Positions 1 to 12,460 of a stretch of 64,000 nt of DNA are shown piece by piece. Position 1 is the stretch's first letter; every line of letters starts with the position of its first letter. Origin of the DNA: Cylindrotheca closterium (lineage: Eukaryota; Bacillariophyta; Bacillariophyceae; Bacillariales; Bacillariaceae); assembly GCA_933822405.4 (NCBI GenBank), contig CAKOGP040000668.1:534130-598129 (forward strand), read 5' to 3'. The translations under genes and the position numbers were made by a program. The notes below the pieces were generated by a model. That model saw only the letters and a list, made by a program, of their open reading frames with translations, did not search any database and had not been told where the DNA came from.

Positions 1-91
1 TTTCAAATGTGCTTACCTTTTGGATATCAGCCTTGTTAACAGAGAAGGCAGCAGCGGTGGCAAGAAGGGATGCGAAAAGGGTGAACTTCAT
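1..91 (-). CDS. First exon of a secreted or plastid-targeted protein (partial)
   Basis: The ATG is at 91 on the minus strand. The exon gives 25 codons (17-91) and then meets a donor (CAAAAG|GTAAGC) at 16, in phase 0, so the rest of the gene lies left of the window. The peptide is a short signal peptide: Met-Lys-Phe-Thr, a hydrophobic Leu/Ala core, then Ala-Ala-Ala before Phe-Ser. In diatoms a signal peptide followed directly by Phe commonly begins a bipartite plastid-targeting sequence, as in light-harvesting and other plastid precursors. The residues after the Phe (Ser-Val-Asn-Lys-Ala-Asp-Ile-Gln-Lys) do not identify the mature protein. I infer a secretory or plastid precursor and assign no function. 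It shares an upstream region with the divergent gene at 957. Confidence 0.6.
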   Translation of the reverse strand, partial: MKFTLFASLLATAAAFSVNKADIQKVSTFE

Positions 92-956
92 CTTGGTAAT
101 TGTCTGAATAGGAATTGTCGATAAGGATATTATGATCGGATGTGACGAAGGGGTGTCAAGTTGAGGTTTTAGATCGGCCAGTAGGTTCCGTAGGCCAGTA
201 CCAGCTATTTTCTTCAGAGTTCTTTGCGTATGTAGACTATGTACTGAATTTTCTCAACAACCACGCACGTAAGTCGAATGATTCGATACGGCAGAATGCC
301 AGACAGATGGGCGGTTCTTTGCACGTCGCCGTTCGAGCGAAACCAACTCACTCATTATTCGTTCGCATGCGTGAGAGATGTGCGCAAGATATCGCGCGAA
401 ACTTTGTCCCACACCGAAACTAAAAAAGCTCTACCAGTACCCGCACATCAATTCATTCATCCGTCCGGCGTGCGGAAGCACAACGGTCACATTCGATCAT
501 TTTCCATTGTAATTGCCATATGTATCGTGTCGTATGCGATATGACAACTCGTAATAGCAGGTTTCCCTACGACGAAAGTTTCTCCATATCTCTAGTACGT
601 CCTCCAATACCGTGGTTTTCATGTCGCACAAAAATTTACTTAGGACGAAGCGTTGTCTTTTAGTTTTTGGGTCGTGGCGATTCGAGGGCAGTTTTCTGAT
701 TTCCAACCGCTAACCCGCTTTGAGCGTTGCGTGCCCCATGAGAGCCTGTCCACGGAAGAAGCAAAAGAAGAACGACCAACAGCAACAGCAGCAGCGGCAA
801 CTGCAAACACTGGACTGTAGAACTACCGTATTTGCAACAGCATACGAAAGTAATTACTGATTGATTCATTGATTCTAACAACACAAACGCACACACAAGT
901 TCTGCCGTTTGGGTCACGTTTCATCAGAACGCAAATCACATCTCACACACAAAACA
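92..956. promoter_or_regulatory. Divergent intergenic region, 865 bp
   Basis: This stretch separates the minus-strand gene starting at 91 from the plus-strand gene starting at 957, so it should hold both promoters. I see a CAA/CAG-rich patch around 775-805 but no convincing TATA box, repeat or RNA gene. Short open frames here have low-complexity translations and no recognisable domain. Confidence 0.4.
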
Positions 957-3900
957 ATGATGTCTCCGACGACAATGAGAAGGAGCATCTTCCTGTTATC
1001 GTTGCTATCATGTCAATGTTTCATCGTGGATTGTATAACGTTACTAGGGGGTAGATTCGAAACGACAACAGATGTCCAAACCTTTTTGAATCTGGCATTG
1101 GATGCCGCGGAAATGAAGGAATCGGATGATTTCGACACCAAGAAGGCAATTTACACAGCCGGGGTCGAGCGGGAAAATGAAGCGAGGTGAGTGTTGTCTC
1201 TCCTAGTCAATATTGTGGCGTGCGTTCTTGAATCACTTTATCTCAACTTTGTTCCTTCACTTTAGTGTTGACGTCTCGTTGGCTGCACTGAGTTTGAGGG
1301 CAATGGGGGATATGCTTGAGAATCCATACTTTCACATGTTTCGTCATGCCTTTTTGGTTCTTGGAAATGCCGAAGAGGGAGAAACGGAAGGCCGATTCGA
1401 CGGTGCTACCATCGAACAATATGGGGATACACTTGTCAATGACTTGTTTGAATTGGATGTAGAGGGAATTGAAACGGAAGCTGCCGTGGTACTGAACGTG
1501 TGGATGGCAGTCATCAATGAGCTGTTCCAAGTAAAGGGCCAATGTAAGGCGAACAATATGAACATGGGACTAGCAGCACTCGATAAGGCAGCCGCGATGT
1601 GGATTGGAGAAGGACAGGATTCTGGCGTCAACGATAGTGGGCATTTGCTCTACAATTTGGCGGAGAATGCTGGAGAACGATTCGACCAAGACAATGGTGA
1701 AGCTGTGGTCAACTCCAAGATTGTGGATCTTTTTGTCGAAATTCAAAAGGATCTACGAGCTGGAAAGTGTGGCGAATTGACTGGATACCTTAACGTTCGT
1801 GGTCAAATTCGGAGAATGGTCTCATTGATGACAATTCCACTGGTTCAAAACTTGATCCACTACACCTTAAATGTCAGTATTGAACACGGAGCCGATTGGG
1901 TTGAGCTGTATGCCTTGGCTACTATTCCTCGCATTGCCGTTTGCAGCCCTGAAGACTACGACCAAACTCTTCACCTGGATGTCCTTCGAGAAATGACCCC
2001 AGATTATGCCAACCAAGCACTTGCTGCTCTGGAACGTTCCTATAGCTGTTTTGGAATCACCTGTGCAGACGTTGGTTCCTATAGAGGTGGCGAGCGTCCG
2101 CAATGTGACGATGTATCGGGTGTCAATCTTGTTGGCTACACTTCCAGTCGTGAAGATATCCGAGAAAAGAGTTATCTCGACCGGGATATCAAGACTATTG
2201 ATGTTCTAATGAAGTTCAAGGCCTACGGATTAGCTCTTGATTGGTACGAATATGGCTGGAACTCTGTCTACAACCTTCAAGGACTGGCAAAGAACGAAGT
2301 GATTCCAACTAGCAGCAAGGCTGGGAAAAATATGTTTCAAACCTTTGCCGACTATTATGGTGGAGCCGATTTTGCCGACAGGTACATTATGAAATTGATA
2401 GAGCAGCAAGCACCCTACAATGCGGCATCAGACGAACAAATTCGATGGCTATTGACCAACTATCTCAGCAATGTTGTCATGTATTTCTCGGCAGGTGCAG
2501 CTTTCCAGTATGCAGTTGATCAGTGCGAAACGGATAAGGAGACAGCACTTGATTATTGGGATACTGGTGCCATGTTCTACATTGGATCAATGGAAGGAGA
2601 GCTACCTGAAGGAAATACGGCTGGGGGGCTCTTGCTCTTCTCGACTGCCAAAGACTTGTGCGAAGAGTTTGGTACCTGTATTGATGATTCCGAAGTTGGC
2701 GGTTCCGATATTCCAAAAGCGATGTCGAATGAACTAATTGTCGCCGGTTTGAATCAAGGGCTCGAAAGAATTGAAGGGCAGCAATGCAATTTCTTGGGTG
2801 ATATTCTTACTCAAGATATCTTTGCCGCCATGCCGATTCCCATCATTCAAGGTACCGTGAAATATGCATCCTTCGTTTCAAGACTTCCTGCTGGTTCCGA
2901 TGCACCAAGCTTGGCAATTGCCGATGCCTTCTCGAAAGGTATCCTTCCCCTGGTTGATGTAGCAGATGCTACTAGTGCTGGAAAGATCCAAGCTGCTATG
3001 GAATTCTCATTAACAGACAAGCCTGGAGATTATTCTACTGTCGTTGATGCTTTGAGGTCGGCCATTCCAAAAATGAATATTGACTGCAACCAGGTTGGTG
3101 ATTTCATTGACGAGTCTGGAGATGCCAGTCTGTGTCTGGGAGGAGGAGGTGGCAATTCTAACTTTCCTGGTGAAGGTTCGACTCCAGTGACCGCGCCAAC
3201 CAGAGCTCCGCTGCCTGTCGAACCAGGTTCTGCCGGTGCTATTGCGTGGGGCAGGTACTCTTTCTCGGTTCCAGCAGTTGCTCTTGGAGATGCAAAATTT
3301 GCCTTGGATGTTCGTGCCATGTACGAAGCTGCTGACATTGTAGCTGCGACAAGCGTTTACACTAATGGATTGAATGCTTTGACCAAAAACTTGAATGGAA
3401 CAAATGGTTTGGTTAGCTTGAAGTCTTTGAGTGTCGACAGCTCCGCCGTGATGAGTGAGGATCCTCTGTTTAATGTATTCAAATGGGCACTCTACGACGA
3501 TAAAGACGTTGGGCAAAACTCACAACAGAACTTTCAATATGCCGACGACGTCATCCAAGAGGCTCTGACCAATGGGAATGACATGAGATTGGCAGCCGAA
3601 GGATCTGTCATTTTCAATGTATGGATGTTGATGGCACATCGACTCTACGAAGCAGTGCGCATTTGCAAACAGCAGCAGTCTCCTTTTGAGGAGCTTGACT
3701 CAGTTGTCGCTCTCTGGATTGGAGAAGGCCAGGCGGAAGCAGAATTCGACAACGGTTGGATGCTATACTCGATTGGTCAATCAGCAGCGGAGTATTATGG
3801 CTTTAGTGAAGGTGAGGCACCAATTAACACCCAGTTGATGAATATGCTGAATAAGGCCCAAGATCTTGCGCAAGCTTGCCCCTCAGGAGCTGATGCTGCA

Positions 3901-6900
3901 ACCGACTTTCGGGCACATGCTCTTCACATCCTACGGCGCCTTGCAGTTCCACTTGTTAATTCGTTGCTGTTCCATATGGTGGCGAACAGCAAGAATATGG
4001 TTGAATTGTATGCAGTTTCGGTGGTTCCGCAAGTTTACAACTGTGATGGTGACGCGGCTGTCAACCTTGAAAGTGTATTGTATCAAGGGTACACGTATGC
4101 CAAAGTTGATGACGACGTCATTGGTGATCTGGCCACATTTCTTCGATGCAAGCGAATCACTTGCCAAGACATTCGGGTCAGCGAAACTGCGGATAGTGAT
4201 AAATTGAAAGAACTTGTTGGAAAATTATGCGAAAAACTTGATTACTGGGACAATCAAGGAATGGAGCTCCCAATGGCTGGGTACATTCCAAGCAAGGATG
4301 TTTCTGAAATTTCACGGCTGGATTTGGACATTCTTGAGATTGAGATGCTTGCGGAGCTTGGAGCTTTCAAAGCTGCCCAAGACATTTATGAAAACGGGCA
4401 CCATTCGTTTGCGAAGGCTGACGGATCACTTCGAGACCTGCAGTCCATTGCTCGAATGTCATCGCTTGATGAGATGGCAAAATTTCATCTCTACAGTGAA
4501 TACTACGGTAGTCTCGATTTTGCTGATAAGCTCGTTCTCGATGCACTAAACCAGAGTGGTGACTACGTGGGAGCATCGTGGCAGGAGCGCTCTGAAATTG
4601 TTTCAAGAGCACTGCAAACCATGGTTTCATACATGGCAGTTCAGGCACGCATGCAAGAGGCGGTAGACGATTGCAAAGATGGCAAAGCTGGATTGGCAGA
4701 GCTCAAATGGAACGAAGCTGCCGCGCTGTGGATTGGATCTGCAGAAGGGCTCATTGCAGCAGCAAAATTTGATGTCGGAAGATTCATGTACTCGCTCGCA
4801 AATGATGTATGTGGTGACTTTCAGGCTTGCGCTGAGAACGCTGAATCTCTGGTAAATCAAAACCTCCTTTCCAGTTTCGCATCTGGCCGAGACTCTCTGA
4901 GCGGTTCCGAATGTACGCACATTGAGCGAACCATGACAGAAGAAATTATACCAAGAATGGCCATTCCACTCATTCAAGCTCTCATCGTTAACGCGATAGA
5001 GTATGAGAATCCAGTTGCTGATAACAAGTATTCGCACGCAACAGTCCACGTGCTGGCGAAAGCGTTGATTCCCTTGGTGAAAGAAGTTAGCACTGGCAGT
5101 GCATTAACTCTGGCCAATAACTATGGCAGTTTCCAGCAAATTACCCTCGGCCAGTCTGCTCAACCTGTGGTGGATGCACTTGCTTCTGTCATCCGTCCCT
5201 TGGGTCTTAGCTGTACTGAAATTGGAACGTTGAATGGAGATCCAAATTGGGCAAAATGTGGTCCAAATGGAGGCATCGACGCAGATGGTGACGGAGATGC
5301 TGGTGGTGACGGAGAAAAAGATAACGATGCGATACCTGTGCCAGAGACACCGACAAGTCTTGGCGACGATCTGTACGTCACAAGTACGTTTGTGAAGGAC
5401 AAAGCAAAGATTGGACTCGATATTCGCGATATGGAGAAACAATTGACAGCGGGGAATACCAACACAGCGAAGAGCATCTATGAGAATGGAGAAAACTCAG
5501 AAGTGTTCGACACAGATGGAAAGTATGTCGCCCTGAGGTCCTTGAGAAGTTTTTCGCTTGAATCATCCAAGGATATGGTCGATGAGCCAATATTCAACAT
5601 GTACCTGTACACCCTCAGTGACAATGATGGCAATTTCAAGCAAATTGATGCAAGAGAATACGCAAATTCGTATGTAGAGCATGCATTCCAGAATATTGTG
5701 GCTTCTGACAAGACTTTGCCTGCTGAAGCTGCTGTTGCCTTGAATGTTTGGATGGAAATTGTTCACCAGCTCTATCGCACTCTTTCACTGTGTGAGCAGA
5801 AGGAACTCCGAGACGAGGAAGGAATTCAATCGATGGACATTGCTGCAGCTTATTGGATTGGTGAGGGCTTGGACTCCGAAGAAGACACGAAAGGCCACTT
5901 GCTATACGCACTAGCAGAAGATATGGGCTCTCGCTTCAATATATTGGAAGGTGGCCAATCAAGAACCAATAGGAATGTGCTAAGGCTATTCAACGAAGCA
6001 AAAACAACGCTAGCACTTCCCAATGCATGTTCGGAGAATCCAACTACGTACCTCAACATTCGGCATACCGTGAACAAGATTCGATCAGTGATCTCGATCC
6101 CATTGGTCCAAAGTCTCATCCATTACTTGCGAGCAAATGATGTCGAAAGAGTCAAATTGTACGCACATGCAGTTGTTCCTCTTGTTGCAGGCTGTAACCA
6201 AGCTACTTTTGAATATCTCAGAGATCGCCTGTTAACTGGTAATTACAATGCTATTGAGATCGAGAAGATTGTTGACAAAATCCGAAGCGTTTACTCTTGT
6301 CTAGGGTTGAAATGCGATGATATTGGTGTTCATGCAAGTGAAGTGAACGATGAGGCGCCCTCTTGTATTGATGAAGGCGTCCGAGGCAATCTTGCGGGCT
6401 ATACACCGGCGAATGATGTCAGCGACGTAAGTACTCAACGAATCACATGTCCTTTTCCATTCTATTTTCAGCTCATGCTTTATTTCTTTCCCTTTTCAGC
6501 ACTCGAGAATTGACCTCGACCTTCGTGAGATTGATATCCTTATGCAGATGAATGCGTACAAGGCAGCGGAAGAAACATACATGTACGGCAGGAACGTGGA
6601 AAATCCGAATGGGGGAATACTCAGCTTGTCCAATATTGCGACAACATCTGGAAGATCTATTGTGCCGCAATATGATGCTTTTACTCGATTTTATGACGAC
6701 AAATCATACGTGGACAAGATCATTCGAGCTGCTTTGCGAGGAGATGGCATTTGGAGTGGCGAACAACGACGTGTTCTAGTCCTGAAGGCAGCACAGACCA
6801 TTGTCATGTACTTTGGAGCACTTCAAGCAGCTTACGAAGCGGTATCAGATTGCTCTACAGTTGTCCAATCGAGATCGAGCACCACAAAGTCTGATGCTTG

Positions 6901-7810
6901 GGATAGAGCTGCGGCCTATTTAGTTGGCAGCTTGGAGGGCAGCGATGCAAATGGTACACCGGAAGGATATTTGTTCCACAGCTTAGCTCAAGAGCATTGC
7001 GAGGCTTTTAATACTTGCGTTTCTTCGACTGGTTCTGTCGACGTCAATGACCAGCTTATTGACCTCCTCTACGCTGGTCGTGGGGCCGTGCTGAGTGACA
7101 GCTGCTCCGGTTTGCAAAAGATTGCTGGTGAACTTGCCTCCCTTATTTTAATTCCATCTATTCAAGGGGCATTGATTACAGCAATCCGACTGACAGAAGA
7201 AAACGACGCCGCAACTGCGCCCTTGAGACGAGCCGAAGGATACGTGTACTCCCGCGCGTTGCTTCCCCTTGTCGACGACGTTAATCGCGATGCCGCAGGC
7301 GTCATTGAAAAGAATCTCGGCGATAGAAAGCCAGCAAAGGGAACGCAAATTGCATCAGAAGTCTTCTCCTCATTCTCCAGTGTATACCCCGGACTTGGAG
7401 TCGATTGCGAGTTGCTTGGGCGAACTGATGCTTTCAACCCTTGTTCTGGAGTAGCGAAAGACACAAACTCGGGCTCTACTGGATCGATATTGCTTTGGAG
7501 CGGGGTTGGAGCTGGCTGCTTGCTGCTCTTAGGCGCGTTGATCTTCTTCTGCCTGAGGAAGCAAGAAAAGGAAACTTTACCCGAGAACAATCCAAAGTTT
7601 ATTGTGTCCACTGGAGAATTCAACAACCATTCTATGAACCTTTTGGAGAAAGCTTTCTCAAACAACAAGACTGCGCCAAGTAGTCCGGAAGAGACAAATA
7701 GGCTGACTGGAACTACCGATCCATCTATCGACATCATTTCCGATGATGATGATTTTGACGAGGCACAAGCACTCAGATCAAGAATAGATTCCACACCTGA
7801 CATCATCTAA
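957..7810 (+). CDS. Giant FEA1/phytotransferrin-like surface protein, copy 1 (three two-lobed repeats plus TM)
   Basis: Model: exons 957-1186, 1266-6426 and 6500-7810, giving 2233 aa. Both introns are GT-AG (79 and 73 nt). A signal peptide of about 27 residues precedes Ile-Thr-Leu-Leu-Gly-Gly. Two lobe types alternate three times. A lobes carry W-I-G-E-G (Trp at residues 189, 894 and 1607); B lobes carry an aromatic- or Trp-led I/V-G-S-x-E-G motif (near 516, 1232 and 1938). The period is about 710 residues. Each lobe ends in a helical stretch with an I-P-L-V-Q- or I-P-x-I-Q-like motif. Gly/Asp/Pro-rich linkers separate the units (around nt 3145-3230 and 5260-5370). One TM helix (about 2125-2150) is followed by a roughly 80-residue acidic tail. 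The lobe motifs resemble the FEA1/H43 and ISIP2A phytotransferrin-like family of algal surface iron-assimilation proteins. That assignment is from memory of motifs and is inference; known members are far shorter. A paralogue lies at 20019. Confidence 0.68.
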
Positions 7811-8113
7811 TCGATGACATGAAAAGAAATCCTACGACGGGGTGATTATAGCCGTAGGTATTAGAAATTTAAAACTAGTTGTATTATGAAATTATTAGTA
7901 AATTCAAGTAGTCTCAACTCTTACGATGTGTTAAAAGCTGCGTATCCGACAAAACAGAAAATGGAGCTCGTCATGACACCAAGGTTCTGTAAAAGTTGTC
8001 AGACAATTGCAGATCGACTTCTTCGATTAATGATGCACCTTCAACAATAAAATATTGTTTGATGAATGCATCTCAACTTGTTGCGTTCATAAACGAAGCC
8101 AACTTCCCAAACG
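7811..8113. other. Intergenic, 303 bp
   Basis: 3' flank of the giant surface-protein gene followed by the short upstream region of the acyltransferase gene. It is AT-rich, with an AATAAA-like run near 8046. I see no gene, repeat or RNA. Confidence 0.4.
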
Positions 8114-10540
8114 ATGTCATCGCAACCAATCAAGCTAAAAACCTGGCCAGAACCGGTCTATGAATGTGACGGAGACTACAGGAACGAAGTCTTTTTGGAG
8201 GAACACATAAGTGGACCACTTTACCAGAAGTAAGTGGTGATGATCTCGTTGGCTTTGAGAACTCAAATTATTCTCATACCATTATCTGTTGTTTTCTGTT
8301 CATCAGCCAGCAAAGTCTTCCGAAACTCCCGATACCATCTGTGGAAGAGACTATTGCAAGGTTTCTTCCTACAGCTCTTCCTCTATGTCGGTAGGTATCA
8401 TTTTTGCATCGACCAATCTTGACACAACGCTTCGAACTGACTCCTAATCGCGTTCATAACCATCAACGTCAAATACCATTGGAACAGAACCAAAAAAGAG
8501 GAGGTCAATCTTAAGATTGCGTGTAGCGAATTTGCAAGGGATTCCAAATCTCTTCAACAACGCTTGGTAAAGCGAAAGGACACTGAAATGAATGACACCA
8601 GCTGGCTTCAGGTTTGGTGGAATCAGGTAAAGATGGCGAAGAGACGGTACATTATTGGACAGGTCACAGACTCTAACTGTTGTATGGAATTCAATTTTGA
8701 ACGGAACAGTTGGGATATCTCCAGGTTCGAGATCCTGTCGTGGTCAACGTATCATATTTTTTTGGTTTTGTCGATGACCCGGCCCTTGCTCGAAGCCAGA
8801 AGCCCTTAAATGTGCAAAGGGGCGCCAGTCTTTTATTTTCTGCATTGAAATATCGACAAAAAGTTGTATCAGGTTGCCTGGAAGCGAGTCGAGCTGGTAA
8901 AAAGAAAACGTTGCTGTGCAGCGTCGGGATCAAATACATGATGCACTCATGCCGCATCCCTCGAAAAGATCATGATTGCTATCATATCTACGATCCTAGT
9001 AAGTTCACCCATGGTCTAGTTGCAAGGAAAGGACATTTCTTTTCCATTGAATTATGTGACGAACATGGAAATCCACTGCCCCTTGAGGTCCTTCAAGAAC
9101 AACTTACTCAGTGTATCGAAAAGGCTGATAGAATTCCCTCGTCGCGACCGAAACTTGGTACGTTTCGCAAAAGCAAAACCAGTATCACCAAGAAATTTCT
9201 CCTTGCTAAATTAAGTTGCATTCCAGGTCTCTTGACGAGTGAGAATCGCGATGTTTGGGCACACAAGAGAAGGGAACTAGTTAGAAAAGGTGGGAAGTTG
9301 ATGGAGCTTGCACTCGCAAGACTCCAGAGTTCCTGCTTGTGCATGAACTTGGATGATGAAAGCCCAAGCTCACGGAAGGAATGTGCTGAACTATTCTTGA
9401 CTGGTGGTCTCAAGTCGGGCGAAAATCGATGGTTTGATAAATCAATTCAGATCAGTGTGTGCAACAATGGAAAGGCAGGGTTACTAGCCGAGCATGCAAT
9501 GATGGATGGAACAACCATGGTGGACTTTGTCAATTTCATCTCCAAGGAACAGTTTGATCGTGCGCCTTACAACTCTGTTACCCTGGCTGCTGGACAAGGC
9601 CGTGTCATTGATATCTTTGCAGAAGCAATGCAGACCATGGATTGGGAAGCTACCAATATTTTGGTTCGACAAGGTACAGTTTCTGCTTTAGTGTCCAGCC
9701 AATTAGTGTTTTCATACTTCAAGTTCTAATCAATGCCGATTCCCGATACAGCAAAATCCTCATTTCACGCACTCGTTAGCAATCAATGTCTTCGTGTCCA
9801 AAATTTCGAGGACTATGGAAGCACGTTCATCAAGAAGGTTGCACGCTTTCCACCAGATGCATATGTACAAATGGCAATGCAGCTTGCGACATATCGCACC
9901 TTTGGAGAACAAGTGGGTACCTATGAATCCACTCAAGTTCGTTTGTTCCAGTGAGTATCTGCTGCCCTTATTCTTAGTCAGTAGTTTTGTGGCATCGCTC
10001 TTACGCATTTCTTTTCCTTCCAGACATGGTAGGACTGAAGTAACAAGGTCAGTTTCAACTGCCAGTGAGGCGTTTGTCGAGATGATGGGGAAAGAGTCTA
10101 CTGGTGGTGAGTCCAATCCCACCATTTTAGCCAAAAAAATGATTCTTTTGACCAAAGCGGTCACGGCACACTCCAAATACACACGGATGGCAGCAGCAGC
10201 AATGGGAGTCGATCGTCATTTTTTTGGTTTGTCAATGGTTGCGGCGGAAAATGAAAAGCTACCGAAACTATACAACGATCCCGTGTTCCAACGATCCAAG
10301 AAATGGCGATCCAGCACAAGCCAGTTATCGCATCCTTTTATCGACGTGTGGGGTTATGGTCAGGTGGTTCCCGACGGAGCTGGATTGGCTTATTCCATTG
10401 GAGCGACATCTTGCGTTTTCTGCATAACTGGTCTATCCTCTCCTGGTTACCCAGAGGCGCTTTCCCACCACCTACGTGAAGCCTTGTTGGAAATGAGGCA
10501 GTTGGTGGAATTCCGAGTGGAGACAGCAAGCAAGTTGTAG
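8114..10540 (+). CDS. CRAT: Carnitine O-acetyltransferase, peroxisomal (SKL terminus)
   Basis: Seven exons: 8114-8229, 8307-8390, 8488-8626, 8710-9157, 9227-9673, 9752-9950 and 10024-10540, giving 649 aa, close to the usual size of carnitine acyltransferases. All junctions are GT-AG and keep frame. The order matches the choline/carnitine acyltransferase family: an N-terminal Q-S-L-P-K-L-P-I-P segment, the G-L-L-T-S-E-N-R-D-V-W-A block, the catalytic His in H-A-M-M-D-G, and the C-terminal block containing H-P-F-I-D-V-W-G-Y-G and S-I-G. The family transfers short acyl groups between CoA and carnitine. The protein ends in Ser-Lys-Leu, a canonical PTS1, so I infer peroxisomal export of acetyl units from beta-oxidation. 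A mitochondrial isoform from an alternative start is not visible. Substrate chain length cannot be read from the sequence. Confidence 0.9.
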
Positions 10541-10916
10541 TTGTGTTACCTTGATACCTCGGTTGTCCTATCGTCGGTGGAAAACCAAGCGTTCTAGCAT
10601 GTAGATAGGTTTCAAAAAGAGTCGCTCTATGAATAAACCACCTTCGCCATTATATTATAATAGCTCTTCGAAATATAAAAATAAAACATGTTCGCTTGGT
10701 AGTTCGATTCGTTCGACTAAAGTATAATTCGATGACACCTGACGATTTCACGTTTGACATCATCCACCATCATGCTATTCTATTCCCGGCCTTCGGAATC
10801 CATCGCATCTACCAGTACTACTGTCACGATCTGAATTAAATTGCAACGACGGCTCATAATTTCGGGATCCAAAGATTGCAGCTTCAACGCCACAGAAAAG
10901 ACAAGACGGAGTAAGG
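10541..10916. other. Intergenic, 376 bp
   Basis: Contains AATAAA runs after the acyltransferase stop (10632-10637 and about 10679), plausible poly(A) signals, and an AT-rich patch at 10650-10690. The remainder is the upstream region of the hydrolase gene. No RNA gene is visible. Confidence 0.4.
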
Positions 10917-11915
10917 ATGGACAGCATAATCCCGGAAGACATTGTCTTGAACTGCGAAGATGGGATTCGATTAGTGGGTCAAAGATTTCGTAATTTTGAC
11001 CCATCTCATGAATCACAAAAGGTACAAACATCACCACTACGTACCATCCGTATTCTAGGTTGGCATGGATGGCTGGACAACTGCCGTTCCTTTGGACGAC
11101 TCGGGCCATCACTTTTGGCCTCGATTTCGTCTTCTCCCGATGCTCCTCGTGTGGACTTGGTAGTCTTGGACTTCCCAGGACACGGTAAGAGCTCCCACAA
11201 GAGCCTTGATGGAGCGAGTACTATCTTGATGGACTTAGTTTACTATGTGCACGATGCGATTCACCAGTTGCATTGGCATGACGAGAAGGGTGATGACGCC
11301 TATGTTCCTCCAGCTTTGATTGGTCATTCGATGGGCGGGGCAGTCTCCCTTCTGTACGCATCTGCCTTTCCCACATCCATGCTCATCTTGCTGGATTCGC
11401 TGGGCCCACATACCAAGAAGGCAGCAGACGTTGTCAGTAGTTTTCAAAAGCACGTCCAGCAGCGTCTTAAGGGCAAGCCGCCATCCTCGACCTATCCAAA
11501 CCTGGAGAATGCCATTGCCACTCGCTGTGCCACCGCCAAAGCCTTTCCAGGGAATCAATATATCTCGCAAGAGACTGCGATAGAGTTAGTGACTTGGGCC
11601 AGTAGCATCTTGCCCGACGGAAAGCTACAATTCCACCACGATCAACGAGTCAAGTGGGCCTCCATGTTGTCACTGACCGACGAGCAAGTGCATCAGCTTT
11701 ATCAGGACGTGGCAGCTTCTAACACGAAAACATGTTTGTTGCTCGCCAAGGATGGTATGCCCTTTCCCCAAGCAGCAATTGCAAATGTGAAAGAGTTGTT
11801 AAAACCAGCAGTCTGCGAAACGCTTCCAGGCAGTCACCATTTCCATGCTGATCCAGATACGTCGCAAGGCGTCGCCAATCAAATTGCAACCTTTCTACTG
11901 CATGCATGTAATTGA
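10917..11915 (+). CDS. SERHL-like alpha/beta-hydrolase
   Basis: A single exon of 332 aa. The N-terminal strands lead to W-H-G-W-L-D-N (oxyanion-hole region). D-F-P-G-H-G-K-S-S-H follows, then the nucleophile elbow G-H-S-M-G-G with Ser at residue 138. An acid candidate lies in L-A-K-D-G-M-P and the His in G-S-H-H-F-H near the end, so the triad looks complete. The H-G-W-L-D-N and G-H-G-x-S-S-H pairing and the length fit the serine hydrolase-like (SERHL) branch of the alpha/beta-hydrolase superfamily, whose substrates are poorly known. No signal peptide, organelle tag or membrane helix is visible, so I infer a cytosolic enzyme. The start is the first ATG, preceded by GTAAGG. Other small-ester hydrolases of the fold are possible. 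Confidence 0.82.
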   Translation: MDSIIPEDIVLNCEDGIRLVGQRFRNFDPSHESQKVQTSPLRTIRILGWHGWLDNCRSFGRLGPSLLASISSSPDAPRVDLVVLDFPGHGKSSHKSLDGASTILMDLVYYVHDAIHQLHWHDEKGDDAYVPPALIGHSMGGAVSLLYASAFPTSMLILLDSLGPHTKKAADVVSSFQKHVQQRLKGKPPSSTYPNLENAIATRCATAKAFPGNQYISQETAIELVTWASSILPDGKLQFHHDQRVKWASMLSLTDEQVHQLYQDVAASNTKTCLLLAKDGMPFPQAAIANVKELLKPAVCETLPGSHHFHADPDTSQGVANQIATFLLHACN

Positions 11916-12460
11916 AGATTTCAAGCAGTAGGACGTAAAGTTTTCCGAAATTGCTTTTATATGCATCTCATCTCTAAACAAATAGAAATTAGATAGAAGA
12001 AATTACGGTACCTCGCCTTTTAAAAACACAGTTATGTAGTGTTAATTTAGCAGCTGAAAAATACAACCTAGGCAGACGAAAGAAAAACAAGACGATTTGA
12101 GCTCTATTGTCATCATCCAAAAGATAAACAAGCAGCCCAATGACCGCCTCCTTGAGCCCTTCTAGCTTTTGCGACATTTTCATTGATTCTCTGCTGGTGT
12201 ATTGGCTGGCTGTACTGCGATCATCCAAAACTGATAGTACCTTCTGAATTTTATAGAAACCGTAGCAAATCCAGTTGACTTGCGAATACTTGACACCAAC
12301 TACAGCACTTTGCTCAGGCATTATCAACCAAAAGGGAAATGCTTCGTTTTTCAAAAATATAATACTAATAACATGTATCCTATCGCATTTTCGAGTATTG
12401 GCAATGTCAATTGTGATGTACGTGTACATATGGATGGTTTCTGGGCGAACACTTGTTAAC
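11916..12460. other. Intergenic between convergent genes, 545 bp
   Basis: 3' flanks of the SERHL-like gene (plus) and the first TSP_C-VWFD gene (minus). The right end, from about 12380, is duplicated at about 14665-14732 beyond the second VWFD gene, showing that the duplication extends past the stop codon. Nothing else is recognised. Confidence 0.5.

Noticed and set aside
660..917. Leu/Val-rich 85-codon minus frame upstream of the first giant gene
   Set aside because: The hydrophobic run is the antisense of a CAA/CAG-rich tract; no start context or second exon.
7162..7806. 214-codon minus-strand open frame over the end of the giant gene copy 1
   Set aside because: Antisense to a well-supported exon with TM and tail; no recognisable features.
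10690..10720. T-loop-like GTTCGATTC string suggesting a tRNA
   Set aside because: The flanking bases do not pair into a T arm and no acceptor stem or anticodon arm fits.
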